64,000 bases of DNA from DASXHZ01 sp036488085 (GTDB lineage Bacteria > Acidobacteriota > Thermoanaerobaculia > Gp7-AA8), in contig DASXHZ010000027.1 in assembly GCA_036488085.1 (NCBI GenBank), positions 1-64,000 of the forward strand, read 5' to 3'. This document shows positions 20,101 through 27,264 of the stretch, piece by piece. The notes below the pieces were generated by a model that did not search any database, was not told the origin of the DNA, and saw nothing but the letters and a program-made list of their open reading frames with translations. Numbering within the stretch: the stretch's first letter is position 1; the number at the start of each line of letters is the position of its first letter. A program made the position numbers and the translations under genes.

Positions 20101-22531
20101 CACTTCTCGGCTCATTAGTCTCGCGAATCCCAACGATCCGTTATCTGTCACTTCGTATTCCAATGCCACAACGGTCAATGGGCGGGTTTTCACGTCCACG
20201 TTCACGAAAGCGAACCGCACGACCACGTTTGGAACGCCGCTCGGCCGTATCACCACAAACGTTCTTGACGACCACGATCGGATCGTCTCGACGCAAGTAC
20301 CAGGAACGACAGCGGTGACGTTCGCTTACAACGCGCAGGGCCTTCTGGCGTCTGCAACCGCCGGTGTTCGGCATGCGCTCTTCACCTATGACGACCGCCA
20401 TCGGGTGAAGACTCTCACCGATCCCCTCAACAGAACCTTCACCTACGATTACGACGATGCCGATCGCGTACGCGTTGAGACCCTCCCGGACGGTCGTCAA
20501 ATTAGCTATTCGTATGACGCCAACGGCAACGTTACGTCGATAACCCCACCGTCCCGTCCGGGTCATTCGTTCTCGTTCACTTCGGCAGACCTTCTCGATA
20601 CCTATACGCCGCCTACCGTCCCGAATACAAACGGCACATCGACCACGTATCGATATAACGGGGATCGTCAAGTTACGCAGATCACTCGACCAGACGGACA
20701 GCTCATCAACTTCCAATATGATATGGCGGGGAGAGTCGCCACGGTAGCAGATGCCTTCGCGACTCGGACGTTTGGCTACGACGCCTCAAAGGGTTCCCTG
20801 TCGTCAATCTCTTCGACCGACGGGAACACGCTGTCGTTTGCCTACGACGGAGACCTTGTTAAGACTGTCGCCTGGGCCGGCAACGTTTCGGGCAACGTGA
20901 GCTTTGCGTACGACAGCAACTTCCGCATAATCTCTGAGAACGTCAACGGCGCAAACACCATCTCGTTCGGATACGACAACGATGACCTTCTCACGTCAGC
21001 TGGCGCGCTCACCATACGTCGCGACGCAGCAACCGGCTTTGTGACCGGGACGACCGTCGCGAACCTCACCGACAGTTATACCTACAATCCATTCGGCGAG
21101 GCGACGACGTACGACCTGAAGTTCTCCGGCTCTTCGATAGTGACACTGAACTATACGCGCGACAACGGCGGCCGAATCCTTCAGAAGTCGGAAACCGTTA
21201 ACGGTCAGACGTCATCGACGACCTACGGCTACGATAACTCTGGCCGACTTTCCGATGTGACAACTAGTAGCGGTATGACTCACTACGGCTACGACGACAA
21301 CGGCAACCGAACGGCTGTCCAGACGGCTTCCGGCTCGATCACGGCCACCTACGATAACCAGGATCGCCTCACGACCTACAACGGCAATAGCTACCTTTAC
21401 GGCGACAACGGCGAGTTGCAGAAGAAGATGGATTCCTCGGGAACGACGCTGTACTCGTATGACCCGCAGGGAAACCTGCGAAGTGTCACGCTACCGAACG
21501 GGACGTTGATCGAATACGTCATCGATGCGTCGAATCGACGCGTCGGAAAGAAGGTCAACGGAACGCTCGTCGCCGGCTGGCTTTACAGCGGCGCTCAGCG
21601 AATCGTTGCGGAAACCGACGGTGCGGGAACCGTGACGAAGCGGTTCGTGTATGGGACGCACTCGAACGTTCCCGAGTACATGATCTGGCAGGGTGGCACC
21701 TACAAAGTTGTTACCGATCAGCTCGGCAGCCCGAGATTTGTCTTAGAGGCGTCGGCCGGCACGTTGGCTGAGGCGGTGACTTACGACGAATTTGGTGTCA
21801 TTACCTCGGACACGCGTCCAGGATTCCAACCGTTCGGATTTGCAGGCGGCCTATACGACGCGGACACCGGACTCACGCGCTTCGGTGCGCGAGACTATGA
21901 CGCGGTAACCGGACGCTGGACAACAAGAGATCCCGTCGGATTTAGCGGCAGTGAAACTGACCTCTACGTTTATGCCGAGGGAGACCCCGTCAATCTCGTC
22001 GACCCGGACGGGCTGAAGGTCTATCCTTCTAATTTCGTTGGGCCTCTTCAGCCAGGCGACAGCTACTACTACAAGGCATCGCCCGATGATCCGCGCTTCA
22101 CCTCGATCTACAATGGTACGCCGGCCACGAAGTTCTACTATCCGCCAGGAACTCCGGCCGGGTTGCAGCATGAGTGCGTCTCGCTCACCAAATCGTTCAC
22201 GGGTGCTCCCTGCACCGCCTGCTGGCGTATGGGTCCCGCAGTACGCAATAATGGCTCGATTCCGCTCGGCGCGGCGATCGCGGCCGGCTGGACGGACAAC
22301 GGGCGATATCCGAATTCGAAGGACAACCCTGGCGAGCACGGCAATTCAGGTATTTACGTCGGCCAGGACGGGAACGCGATCTACATCATCGACCAGTTCC
22401 CGCACGATCAGACCGGCAAACCGCATCCGGGAGCCATTCGTCCGCTGCCGTTCGACGACAGTAAGGACGACGTGAACAACGGCAACGCATATCACTTGAT
22501 CATCGTGCCAAAATCGTGTCCGCTATGTTGA
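14138..22531 (+). CDS. Giant RHS-repeat polymorphic toxin with BPSL0067/NlpC-like tip
   Basis: This 2797-residue protein starts with a signal peptide (RLLFVCLVAAITFGAAAQ). An Ala/Gly/Ser-rich beta-helical part follows to ~265. Next come Big_2-like and IPT/TIG domains (~270-855; GRTSGGQTVTITGTNFG and GKASGGDSVTVTGSNF mark TIGs), a carboxypeptidase-regulatory-like domain (SGRVLDATGAPLPGVSV, ~908), an NHL propeller (~1420-1750) and RHS/YD repeats. The RHS core RFGARDYDAVTGRWTTRDPVG lies near 2581, then NLVDPDGL. The tip (~2630-2797) has ECVSLTK (C2680) and GEHGNSGIYVG (H2734), the Cys/His layout of BPSL0067-like papain-fold peptidoglycan amidases. The immunity candidate overlaps its stop. A relic of a related NHL region sits at 59480. 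Confidence 0.85.
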   Translation: MRSSAMRLLFVCLVAAITFGAAAQSSDPFALTPPLVSQAITSCGDVAMSNGLIDSSATTGRGNVLANGTIKLTGGRIDGDAIAGPGNTVKISGNGTISGATGSATTAFPCSIIDLGALSTTLASANNNASIPLTAQQKVAVANNGDFKLSGGDSLTLQAGTYYFRKFTMSGGSTLTLAGPVRILTTSDVSVSGGSVVGASPWQLHFWSTATKFDLGSSTFAGFIYAPFAPVAISGEIVSGGVYGGTVTITGNSHITRSIDDTPPVVTIISPIDHEAVIDLAHVTVRGTVTDPETAIASFQLNGADVPIASDGTFTATVNLSTATPPTITATATNAAGLSSTAMVTVQSSITQLAVTPTTLSIDQNTTGQLAAIGTYADGSTANVTASATWTSVAPSIATVSAGTVSGVSFGTTTITASLGSFSASATVTVNPLLQSIAVAPATATIAIGAKQSFTATGTYSDGSTKDLTGRVTWTTSDTGLASIDATGLATALSPGTVTVRASLGSLSSSAMLTILATPTITALQPAKGRTSGGQTVTITGTNFGTTSNTSVTFGGNPAVVTAATATTLTVTTPSHAAGAVDVTVTAPTGTVTKMGAFTYLAPPTVSSVTPNRGKASGGDSVTVTGSNFDAGATTLTIGGAAATNVVVVSATSLTATTPAGNPGAASVTVTTAGGSGTFASGFTYVAAPTITSFTPTQGQPGTSVAINGTNFDAVAANNVVLIGGAPAAVTSATTTRLTATVGANAVTGPISVSTIGGTATTATNFVVSIYRSMSFTASATAIQLGHQLQFSASVTKFDNTSFDVTSTAVWTSSDSTVATVSSAGLVNAVSAGAADITAAFSGLTATVHLAITTPVSLPPATIQGPPLDSTIVTPIADSIRFLYSGPNAIQTGVAPNAIVDNRAAVVSGRVLDATGAPLPGVSVTTAQHPEFGQTVTRADGRYDFVWNGGGPLHLTFTKAGYISSDRMVTTRWNQQKPVDDVVLVAYDGAVTTITAGAGAMQVAQGSSVTDSSGTRRATILFPSGTTATLANADGTTTPASTLHVRATEFTVGVNGPKAMPALLPSNSGYTYCVELSVDEAPGVTFSTPLPVYIENFLHFPVGSTVPLGYFDRKQLKWLPAANGVVLKILTVANGTATIDSDGDGVADNAPGLSGDELAQLAALYTAGQTLWRIQVDHFTPFDPNHPFSPPADAIAPNLPQPDAQPTVFAPSSECGSIIDCENQRIGESIPVSGTPYTLNYNSGRTDRVQYQVNVPVTGASVPASLQSVTVQISIAGRTFTQQMAPAPNQTLNFTWDGNDAYGRPVEGARSADVSVAYTYPARYVQSRPTIPAFDMPPAGTTIIGDSGRVTYTFQQATQVTLGRVSTVGTGFGGWSFNAQRMYDTIGRVLYDGTAQRGSDGSRNGEASIYRAAGSGVFARTLVPGTATQVGLSFPTSLAPTPDGGFYFVDNGFSMIGHVDPNGALSLVGGSGQSSFTPDGAPAFGSDMNPFMMAVAPDGTVYFSEEQSGVSDRLRKIVNGTLQTVGGGTSLTAPLGDGGPVGAANLGSICGLAFAPDGVLYLSDCSHSRVRRVSLNGIITTVAGGGSSASDNIPAVQANIGPRGIAVGPDGSVYVAEDLTIAHVTPDGFIHYLGDSNGPAMVDGQPAAGHSTYDFAWGVAVAGDGTVLFSERSTGHDRVWTISGGIAHVLAGAPAGNFGLTASGSLARAGQLSYVYDVKVMPDGSALIADSDQNVIERTGLTFPPLATGSAATIIPSDDGTIGYVFESGRHTRTVSTITGTTLQTLAYDPNGYLTSVTDVDGQVTTVQRDASENATAIVAPGGQRTTLSVGTKGLASITNPASEAYQFDYNSLGLLSQLTDPRGGIHHFTYDDSGRLTKDEDAAGGFLALGRSGSSSNFGILRQTSEGRTSTVAWQQTSSLLTSRPLTGSDGLVTIAAENGDGSSSATKPTGAQLSNTIAADTRFGMSAAFAATSSIQMPSGLRASVSTSRLISLANPNDPLSVTSYSNATTVNGRVFTSTFTKANRTTTFGTPLGRITTNVLDDHDRIVSTQVPGTTAVTFAYNAQGLLASATAGVRHALFTYDDRHRVKTLTDPLNRTFTYDYDDADRVRVETLPDGRQISYSYDANGNVTSITPPSRPGHSFSFTSADLLDTYTPPTVPNTNGTSTTYRYNGDRQVTQITRPDGQLINFQYDMAGRVATVADAFATRTFGYDASKGSLSSISSTDGNTLSFAYDGDLVKTVAWAGNVSGNVSFAYDSNFRIISENVNGANTISFGYDNDDLLTSAGALTIRRDAATGFVTGTTVANLTDSYTYNPFGEATTYDLKFSGSSIVTLNYTRDNGGRILQKSETVNGQTSSTTYGYDNSGRLSDVTTSSGMTHYGYDDNGNRTAVQTASGSITATYDNQDRLTTYNGNSYLYGDNGELQKKMDSSGTTLYSYDPQGNLRSVTLPNGTLIEYVIDASNRRVGKKVNGTLVAGWLYSGAQRIVAETDGAGTVTKRFVYGTHSNVPEYMIWQGGTYKVVTDQLGSPRFVLEASAGTLAEAVTYDEFGVITSDTRPGFQPFGFAGGLYDADTGLTRFGARDYDAVTGRWTTRDPVGFSGSETDLYVYAEGDPVNLVDPDGLKVYPSNFVGPLQPGDSYYYKASPDDPRFTSIYNGTPATKFYYPPGTPAGLQHECVSLTKSFTGAPCTACWRMGPAVRNNGSIPLGAAIAAGWTDNGRYPNSKDNPGEHGNSGIYVGQDGNAIYIIDQFPHDQTGKPHPGAIRPLPFDDSKDDVNNGNAYHLIIVPKSCPLC

Positions 22532-23007
22532 GGACGACAATGCCCAGAGCCTGCATACTCCCGCTCGTATTCATCATGATGTGCGACGCCGCCCCGCACG
22601 GCAGCCGGATACCGGCTGCCTCCGACGTGGTGACCTACGGGAAGGCGATCGACGTAGCGGTACTCGACAGTGCGTTGAGATCGCAGAAGCTACAGGACTG
22701 GATCGCGTCGGCTCGCCTTCATCTTCAGCGCGTCCAATGGTCGCTTGGCGACTGCGACATCCAGCCGAACGATGCGCATCCTGACGCGGATTACCCCATT
22801 TGCACGAGGATCGACTTCCGGCGAGGGACGGTCTGGGGTTGGATCTCGGTCAAGATCGGCAGCATTCACGAGGGCATCCACGGCCGCCCCGAAGTGTTAA
22901 CTTGCGTTGTGAAGAGCGGTGGTTTACCGCCTGCGGGCGTTTTCCGCTCCACGAAAAGACTATCCGAATTACCGGCGTTGCTGGACAAGGCGACCGCAAA
23001 CCATTGA
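22525..23007 (+). CDS. Putative exported immunity protein for the RHS toxin
   Basis: The ATG at 22525 lies inside the last codons of the RHS gene (overlap 7 nt), with alternative starts at GTG 22516 and ATG 22540. A signal peptide (RACILPLVFIMMCDAAPHG) predicts export to the periplasm, where a peptidoglycan amidase would act. The mature part has four Cys (GDCDIQ, PICTRIDF, LTCVVK). No family is recognised; the immunity role is inferred from position, export and size (160 residues), the usual layout for Tae/Tai-type pairs. Confidence 0.65.
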   Translation: MLRTTMPRACILPLVFIMMCDAAPHGSRIPAASDVVTYGKAIDVAVLDSALRSQKLQDWIASARLHLQRVQWSLGDCDIQPNDAHPDADYPICTRIDFRRGTVWGWISVKIGSIHEGIHGRPEVLTCVVKSGGLPPAGVFRSTKRLSELPALLDKATANH

Positions 23008-23035
23008 CGGAGATGTAGCGCCCGTCTCGTCGTGA

Positions 23036-23485
23036 ATGCTCCGGGCAGCCCCGCCTCAACTTGTCGGGATTATCGCCTTATCTCTCCTTAACCGACTTTT
23101 CGCAAGACCCTCCGGGCGGCGATCATTCAAGGGGACTGGAGTTTATGCAAGCTGCTCTTGCGATGCAATGAGGACCACGGTCCGCGGTAGGAAGCGCCGG
23201 TGCGCCATCTCGGCAAGCATGGTTCGTGCGGCAGCGAGCTTGCGACTCCTCCTTCACTGCAGCAACGGATGCGAACCCCGATGGGTCACCGTTCCGTGCG
23301 TCGCACAGTTCGGACAGATGGTGCCGGTCATACCACCTTGCGCGTGTGGATCGGCGATCCGCCTCATCCAATCCGTCGCGGTCTCGTCCGACTACGAGCC
23401 GGTGCGATTTCCACGCCTCCTATCACCGCGCGAGTTTGTCCTATTTCTGGAAGAGTTATTCGAGCTCGCGGCCGGAGAAGCGTAG
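23036..23485 (+). CDS. Doubtful small gene with C-terminal repeat shared with 25.2 kb
   Basis: A 149-codon frame ends SDYEPVRFPRLLSPREFVLF, LEELFELAAGEA and then a terminator-like hairpin. A homologous but frameshifted stretch occurs near 25.17-25.27 kb, which suggests the C-terminal third is or was coding. The N-terminal part is Arg/Cys-rich and unconvincing, so the true start may lie further in. No function can be assigned. It could also be a decayed cassette downstream of the immunity gene, as orphan toxin tips and immunity genes collect at such sites. Confidence 0.3.
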   Translation: MLRAAPPQLVGIIALSLLNRLFARPSGRRSFKGTGVYASCSCDAMRTTVRGRKRRCAISASMVRAAASLRLLLHCSNGCEPRWVTVPCVAQFGQMVPVIPPCACGSAIRLIQSVAVSSDYEPVRFPRLLSPREFVLFLEELFELAAGEA

Positions 23486-23520
23486 AGAAGCCCCGCGCTG
23501 TGAACGCGCGAGGCTTCTTA
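23485..23520 (+). terminator. Hairpin with AGAAGCC/GGCTTCT stem
   Basis: AGAAGCC and GGCTTCT, with inner CGCGC/GCGCG pairs, form a long stem starting at the stop codon at 23485. It is followed by a T-rich run (TTAGGTTTT), consistent with a rho-independent terminator on the plus strand. It may also end minus-strand transcripts from 23579. Confidence 0.6.
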
Positions 23521-23578
23521 GGTTTTGCGCGCTTAGGGGCATGTTCCCTTTGAACACGCTTGCGCCTGAAACGTCCTG

Positions 23579-24634
23579 CTATTTCACGTACCAGGAGATG
23601 GTGCCTGGTACCGAGGCCCACGCGTTGATGATGTTCCGACGCGTACCGGTCGTGTTGTATCCGAAGCTGCAGAACGCGTATCCCGCTGTCCAGCAGAGCG
23701 GGTCATTCCGGTATCCGAGCTGCGCCTGGAGCTTCATACCGTCTCTCGTGTCGTTGCCGGCCGTGGTGACGAAATACGTGAAGTAGTCGATGTTCGCCTT
23801 CACTTGGTTCGCGTAGGCCATGCCGATCGTGAACGCGAGCTCGTCGATCTCGCAGCTCCATCCGTTGAAGCGGGTGTCGATGTATGGTCCCGCGCTCGAC
23901 GGGAAACTCGTGGCGGCGTACGTCACGGTGGGCCAGCAGCCCGGATACCCGGTCGTCGCGCCGTTCAGGTAGGTCTTCCGATCGTAGTTGTAGAGAAAGA
24001 AGTCGTGCTCGTACGTTTGGTTGCTCGCGAAAGTCGGGTTGTACCAGCGCATCACCTGGTAGGTGTACCGGGAGGAAGAATCGCCGCCCACGAGCGAGTA
24101 GCCGCTGTTCGGATACCATGTCGCTGGTGCGACCGTCGTCATCGTCGTAGCGTTGCTGCGTACGTGGGGCGCCGGTTGCGCTTCGGTCGCCCCACCGAAC
24201 TCACGCGCAAATCTTTCGATGCGAACTGGATCGCCGTTCAGGATCATGCCGCTCACGAGAACCGGCTGCGATTTCACGTCCGCTGCGCTTGTCGAATCGA
24301 CCTCGGCGCCGCCTGTCCTAGTGGCGAGATGCTCTCGCTCGTTCCGGAATCCTGCCTCGACTCCTTCCGCTCCGAGTGCCGGCAGAACGGTGTAGAAGTC
24401 GTGGATGGATCGCTCGCCGAGCGTGAAATCGCTCTCAAGGACGCGTGCTTGAAGTCCTGATTCAGCGGCGTGGCGAAGCGCCGCTTCTACTGCCATTGGA
24501 GACGCGAGCTTGACGCTGGCATCCGACGCATCTCCGGTGAATCGCTGCTCACGGATCGGACGATCATCGCGATCCGCAGCCGAGGCACACATCGGGAAGA
24601 CCGACAACGCAAGTACGACGGCGACTGTTTTCAT
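23579..24634 (-). CDS. Exported protein of unknown function
   Basis: I start at ATG 24632-24634, giving the signal peptide MKTVAVVLALSVFPMCASAA; the frame extends 17 codons further to a GTG but that tail looks untranslated. Upstream, AGAAAGGGAACC is a possible ribosome site. Residues 25-170 are acidic and helical. The C-terminal ~180 residues are rich in Tyr, Trp, Asn and Thr (TYQVMRWYNPTF, WSCEIDELAFTIGMAY, SFGYNTTGTRRNIINAW), a composition seen in secreted beta-sheet binding domains. Cysteines in the C-terminal part could form disulphides. No family is recognised. Confidence 0.65.
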   Translation of the reverse strand: MKTVAVVLALSVFPMCASAADRDDRPIREQRFTGDASDASVKLASPMAVEAALRHAAESGLQARVLESDFTLGERSIHDFYTVLPALGAEGVEAGFRNEREHLATRTGGAEVDSTSAADVKSQPVLVSGMILNGDPVRIERFAREFGGATEAQPAPHVRSNATTMTTVAPATWYPNSGYSLVGGDSSSRYTYQVMRWYNPTFASNQTYEHDFFLYNYDRKTYLNGATTGYPGCWPTVTYAATSFPSSAGPYIDTRFNGWSCEIDELAFTIGMAYANQVKANIDYFTYFVTTAGNDTRDGMKLQAQLGYRNDPLCWTAGYAFCSFGYNTTGTRRNIINAWASVPGTISWYVK

Positions 24635-24684
24635 GAGGTTCCCTTTCTGGAGGTGATGAAAAGGGAACCAAACCGCAAATAACA

Positions 24685-25002
24685 CTATTTCTGGCGGAAG
24701 AAAAATCGCGCCACGGCACTGGCGACCTCAACTAGAAAGTACCAAAACACGAAGTCGCCAAACGCTCTCGCGACATCGATATGAGTGGCTGATTCCGCCG
24801 CCCAGCCGAGATGCGCTTCGTACGGGAGCGGCGGGCTTCTCCAGGATTGATCCTGCGCCACGTACCACAAAGGCTTCCCAAAGCGGAGTCGCGAAAGTTC
24901 TCCGATATCGCTAACGGCGACGGGCGTCGCGGTCGTCAGGACGAGGACGCCCAACGCGAAAAGCGCCGAGTACATGTAGCTCCTTGTCGAACGCCTTCGC
25001 AT
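24685..25002 (-). CDS. Small membrane protein of unknown function
   Basis: This 105-residue protein has an Arg-rich start (MRRRSTRS), an N-terminal hydrophobic segment (MYSALFALGVLVLTTATPVAV) and a C-terminal one (DFVFWYFLVEVASAVARFF), with a soluble loop of ~50 residues between. The topology suggests two membrane helices or a signal anchor plus one. It lies upstream of the exported-protein gene on the same strand. No family is recognised. Confidence 0.55.
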   Translation of the reverse strand: MRRRSTRSYMYSALFALGVLVLTTATPVAVSDIGELSRLRFGKPLWYVAQDQSWRSPPLPYEAHLGWAAESATHIDVARAFGDFVFWYFLVEVASAVARFFFRQK

Positions 25003-25140
25003 GACTTCAGTGTGCCACGCCGGCCGATTCGCGCAAGTTCGAATGTGTCGGAAAACGCGCCGTCCATGACGTTTGCTCGCGTCGTATCGTCCGCTGCGAG
25101 ATCGGCCGCCCGTCTACCGTGCGCTCTATTTCCCCGTGCC

Positions 25141-25290
25141 TCAATCGGTTGTCGAGTTGAAAGTTCTCTCTCTGATCACGAACCGGTCGTTTCCTCGTCT
25201 CTTGTCCTTCGCTGTTGGCTCTCTTTTGGAGGAGCTGTTCGAGGTCGCCACCGGAAGCAAGCGAAGCCGCAGATTTCTGACTCGCATCCG
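25141..25290 (+). pseudogene. Frameshifted second copy of the DYEPV/LEELFE element
   Basis: LSDHEPV in one frame and SFPRLLS...LLEELFEVATGS in another match SDYEPVRFPRLLS...LEELFELAAG encoded at 23390-23485. The nucleotides also align (GACTACGAGCCGGTG against GATCACGAACCGGTC) with a ~2-nt gap that breaks the frame here. I read this as a decayed paralogue of whatever lies at 23036-23485. Confidence 0.4.
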
Positions 25291-25461
25291 TTCCATATTG
25301 CCTTCAGAAGCGTCCTGCCTTACCTTGATGGGGTGCACGCGATCGAAGAGATCGTTCACCTCATCGAACAGGTAGCGGCAACGCTCATTGCGGCGGGTCT
25401 CGTTGCGCTATCAAAAAAAACGCTCGTTTAAGCCGGAAATAACCATAGACGCACGATCACG

Positions 25462-25492
25462 AAAAAAAGACCCCGCGCGAAGGCGCGGGGCC
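25462..25492 (-). terminator. Rho-independent terminator after the DUF6876 gene
   Basis: On the minus strand a perfect stem GGCCCCGCGC/GCGCGGGGTC with a short TTCG-type loop is followed by seven T. It sits 20-50 nt past the stop of the gene ending at 25515 and marks the 3' end of the minus-strand mobile-element operon. Confidence 0.85.
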
Positions 25493-25514
25493 GGAACTGA
25501 TGGGATTCAGGTTT

Positions 25515-25901
25515 TCAATGTTCGGAGGGCAGAAGGATCACACCTCCTTCGACGTAGAGACGCACGCCGTCGAGGGGAAAATCGGTGAAGGGAATGGGTT
25601 GCCGGAAGGCGACGTCATTCGTGTCTCGTGAGCAGGCGACGGTCGCGCTCCCGTTTTCATGCACGATGAGCTCCCAGAGCTGGAACTCGCGAAGCCAGGA
25701 GTCACGGAGGGCTTGCGGTTGCCACGAAGCGATCACGTCAAGCAACCAGTACGCTTCGACTTCGTCAGCGAGGAACTTCACCCCGTCCGTGTAGCGCATG
25801 CCGCTCGAATGGACGTAGTAGTTCTCGGTGCCGGTGAAGCTCCGGAGCTTTGCGTAGAAGTCGTTCGCGGCGAGGAATGAGGACTCGCTACGCGCTTCCA
25901 T
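25515..25901 (-). CDS. DUF6876-like protein of mobile elements
   Basis: The sequence FYAKLRSFTGTENYYVHS, YTDGVKFLADEVEAYWLLD, FTDFPLDGVRLYVEGGV and the C-terminus ILLPSEH match what I know of DUF6876, small proteins common on phages, plasmids and integrative elements. Their function is unknown. I chose ATG 25899-25901 (MEARSESSF), which overlaps the stop of the upstream DUF932 gene by 14 nt; the longer frame is shadow sequence. It is the last gene before a strong terminator. A frameshifted relic of the same family lies at 61187-61338. Confidence 0.8.
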   Translation of the reverse strand: MEARSESSFLAANDFYAKLRSFTGTENYYVHSSGMRYTDGVKFLADEVEAYWLLDVIASWQPQALRDSWLREFQLWELIVHENGSATVACSRDTNDVAFRQPIPFTDFPLDGVRLYVEGGVILLPSEH

Positions 25902-26640
25902 GCGCCGCTCCGAGAAGCCCGATCCCCGGCATCTTGGAGAGGAAGGGCGCGAGCTGGCCGGTGTACCGGAGCCGCGAGACGGGCTCAAGCTCCTTCAACG
26001 CTGAGGTGAAGGCGTTCTCGAGGGACCAGAGCGTGCGCGGCTCGAACTCCGGATACTTCGGTTCGAAGTAGTGCTCGTGGACGACGGGGCCGAGGTGTTT
26101 CGGGAGATCCGCTTCGCCGCCGAGGAACGCGTCGTAGATGATGTGCTTCGCGCGGCTGTCCGAAAGATCGCAGCCGCGGAAGAACGCGATCTGCCGGCGC
26201 ATGGGGTCGAACTTGCGCTGCATGGCGTCGATCGCGACGGCCAGGACCGCCTCGATCTCCACCTTCTTCGTGTGCTTCCTCATGACCGGCGCGTAGTCGC
26301 CGAAGAGGGCCAGGTTGTCGCAGACGAAGACCCGGTGCCCGACCGTGAGCCCCAGGGAGAAGCTCTTGTCGTGCGAGTTCCGGAGACCGAGGGCGATGCG
26401 GACGCCGGAGTCCTCGACGTTCAGGGTGAGAGCCCCGAAAAATCGCTGGCCGTCCGGGGAGACCGCGAACTCTTCGCCCACGATCTCGAGATGGCGGAAG
26501 TAGAGGGATTCGGCGAGGGTCTCGACGAACCTTGAGTGCGGGATGGGAAAGTGCGTTGCGGTGGGCTCCGGGGTCGGCAGGTCTTTCAGGTCCTGGCGGC
26601 CGATGAGCACACTTTTGGCGTGGGAAAGCGTTGCTTCCAA
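25888..26640 (-). CDS. DUF932-family protein
   Basis: IPHSRFVETLAESLYFRHLE, VSPDGQRFFGALTL, ALGLRNSHDKSFSLGLTVG and RVFVCDNLALFGDY are hallmarks of DUF932 proteins found on phages and plasmids, role unknown. The start is TTG (26638-26640), with AAGGAGG about 6 nt upstream. The length of 250 residues is normal for the shorter members. It overlaps the DUF6876 gene, so the two are probably co-translated. Confidence 0.8.
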   Translation of the reverse strand: MEATLSHAKSVLIGRQDLKDLPTPEPTATHFPIPHSRFVETLAESLYFRHLEIVGEEFAVSPDGQRFFGALTLNVEDSGVRIALGLRNSHDKSFSLGLTVGHRVFVCDNLALFGDYAPVMRKHTKKVEIEAVLAVAIDAMQRKFDPMRRQIAFFRGCDLSDSRAKHIIYDAFLGGEADLPKHLGPVVHEHYFEPKYPEFEPRTLWSLENAFTSALKELEPVSRLRYTGQLAPFLSKMPGIGLLGAAHGSA

Positions 26641-26675
26641 GAGAAGCCTCCTTCAGTTGTTTGGATGGTTGAGGG

Positions 26676-26861
26676 TTAGAGGGCGCGAAGCGCGTTGGTG
26701 CGGGTCAGGTCGCGCGCCACTGCGGAAGAGGGGGCGTTCGGCGCTTCAAGACGCCTGCGGAGGGAGACTGCACCTCTCTTGTAGACGGTGACGCGAATAA
26801 GATTGCCGTTCTCGTAGAGCGCCCAGTGTCGGGTGAGCTTCCACCGCTCGATCGTGAACAT
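26676..26861 (-). CDS. Small element protein of unknown function
   Basis: This 61-residue protein, MFTIERWKLTRHWALYENG then LIRVTVYKRGAVSLRRRLEA, is compact, basic and beta-rich. It sits between the XRE gene and the DUF932 gene on the same strand with short gaps. The composition and position argue for a real gene. No function is known to me. Confidence 0.6.
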   Translation of the reverse strand: MFTIERWKLTRHWALYENGNLIRVTVYKRGAVSLRRRLEAPNAPSSAVARDLTRTNALRAL

Positions 26862-26886
26862 GAGTGCTGTCCTTTCTCGGGCGGGG

Positions 26887-27261
26887 TCAGACGGCCCGCA
26901 GACGCCGGGGTGAGACGCAGGTCTCGACCGCCTCGATCTCGGACATGAAGCGAGCGATGAGGCGATTGCGCGGGCCTTCGTCGATGCGCCGCAGGCTTTC
27001 GATGAGACGGGTCTCCTCGGCGCTCAGGCGCTCGAGCTCGGCGAGGATCTTCCGCTCCACGGCGCCGCCGAAGAATTCGGCGGGAGTGACGTCGTAGGCG
27101 GTGAGGAGCGAGACGAACTGCGAGAGCTTCATCGAGCCGATGCGTTCTCCGGTCTCGAATGTGCTCAGGGTTTTCTCGCCGATACCCGCTTTCTCGGCGG
27201 CCTCAACTTGGGTGAGCTGGCGCATTCGCCGGAGCTCGCGGAGCTTCAAGACGACGTCCAT
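26887..27261 (-). CDS. XRE-family transcriptional regulator
   Basis: An N-terminal Cro/C1-type helix-turn-helix is plain: LRELRRMRQLTQVEAAEKAG then GEKTLSTFETGERI (residues 7-42). The C-terminal half (VERKILAELERLSAEETRLI) is helical and may dimerise. It follows the ParB-like gene with a 3-nt gap, so it is likely in the same operon. It is a candidate repressor for the conserved operator-like motif found upstream of the ParB, XRE and primase genes. Confidence 0.85.
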   Translation of the reverse strand: MDVVLKLRELRRMRQLTQVEAAEKAGIGEKTLSTFETGERIGSMKLSQFVSLLTAYDVTPAEFFGGAVERKILAELERLSAEETRLIESLRRIDEGPRNRLIARFMSEIEAVETCVSPRRLRAV

Positions 27262-27264
27262 AGA

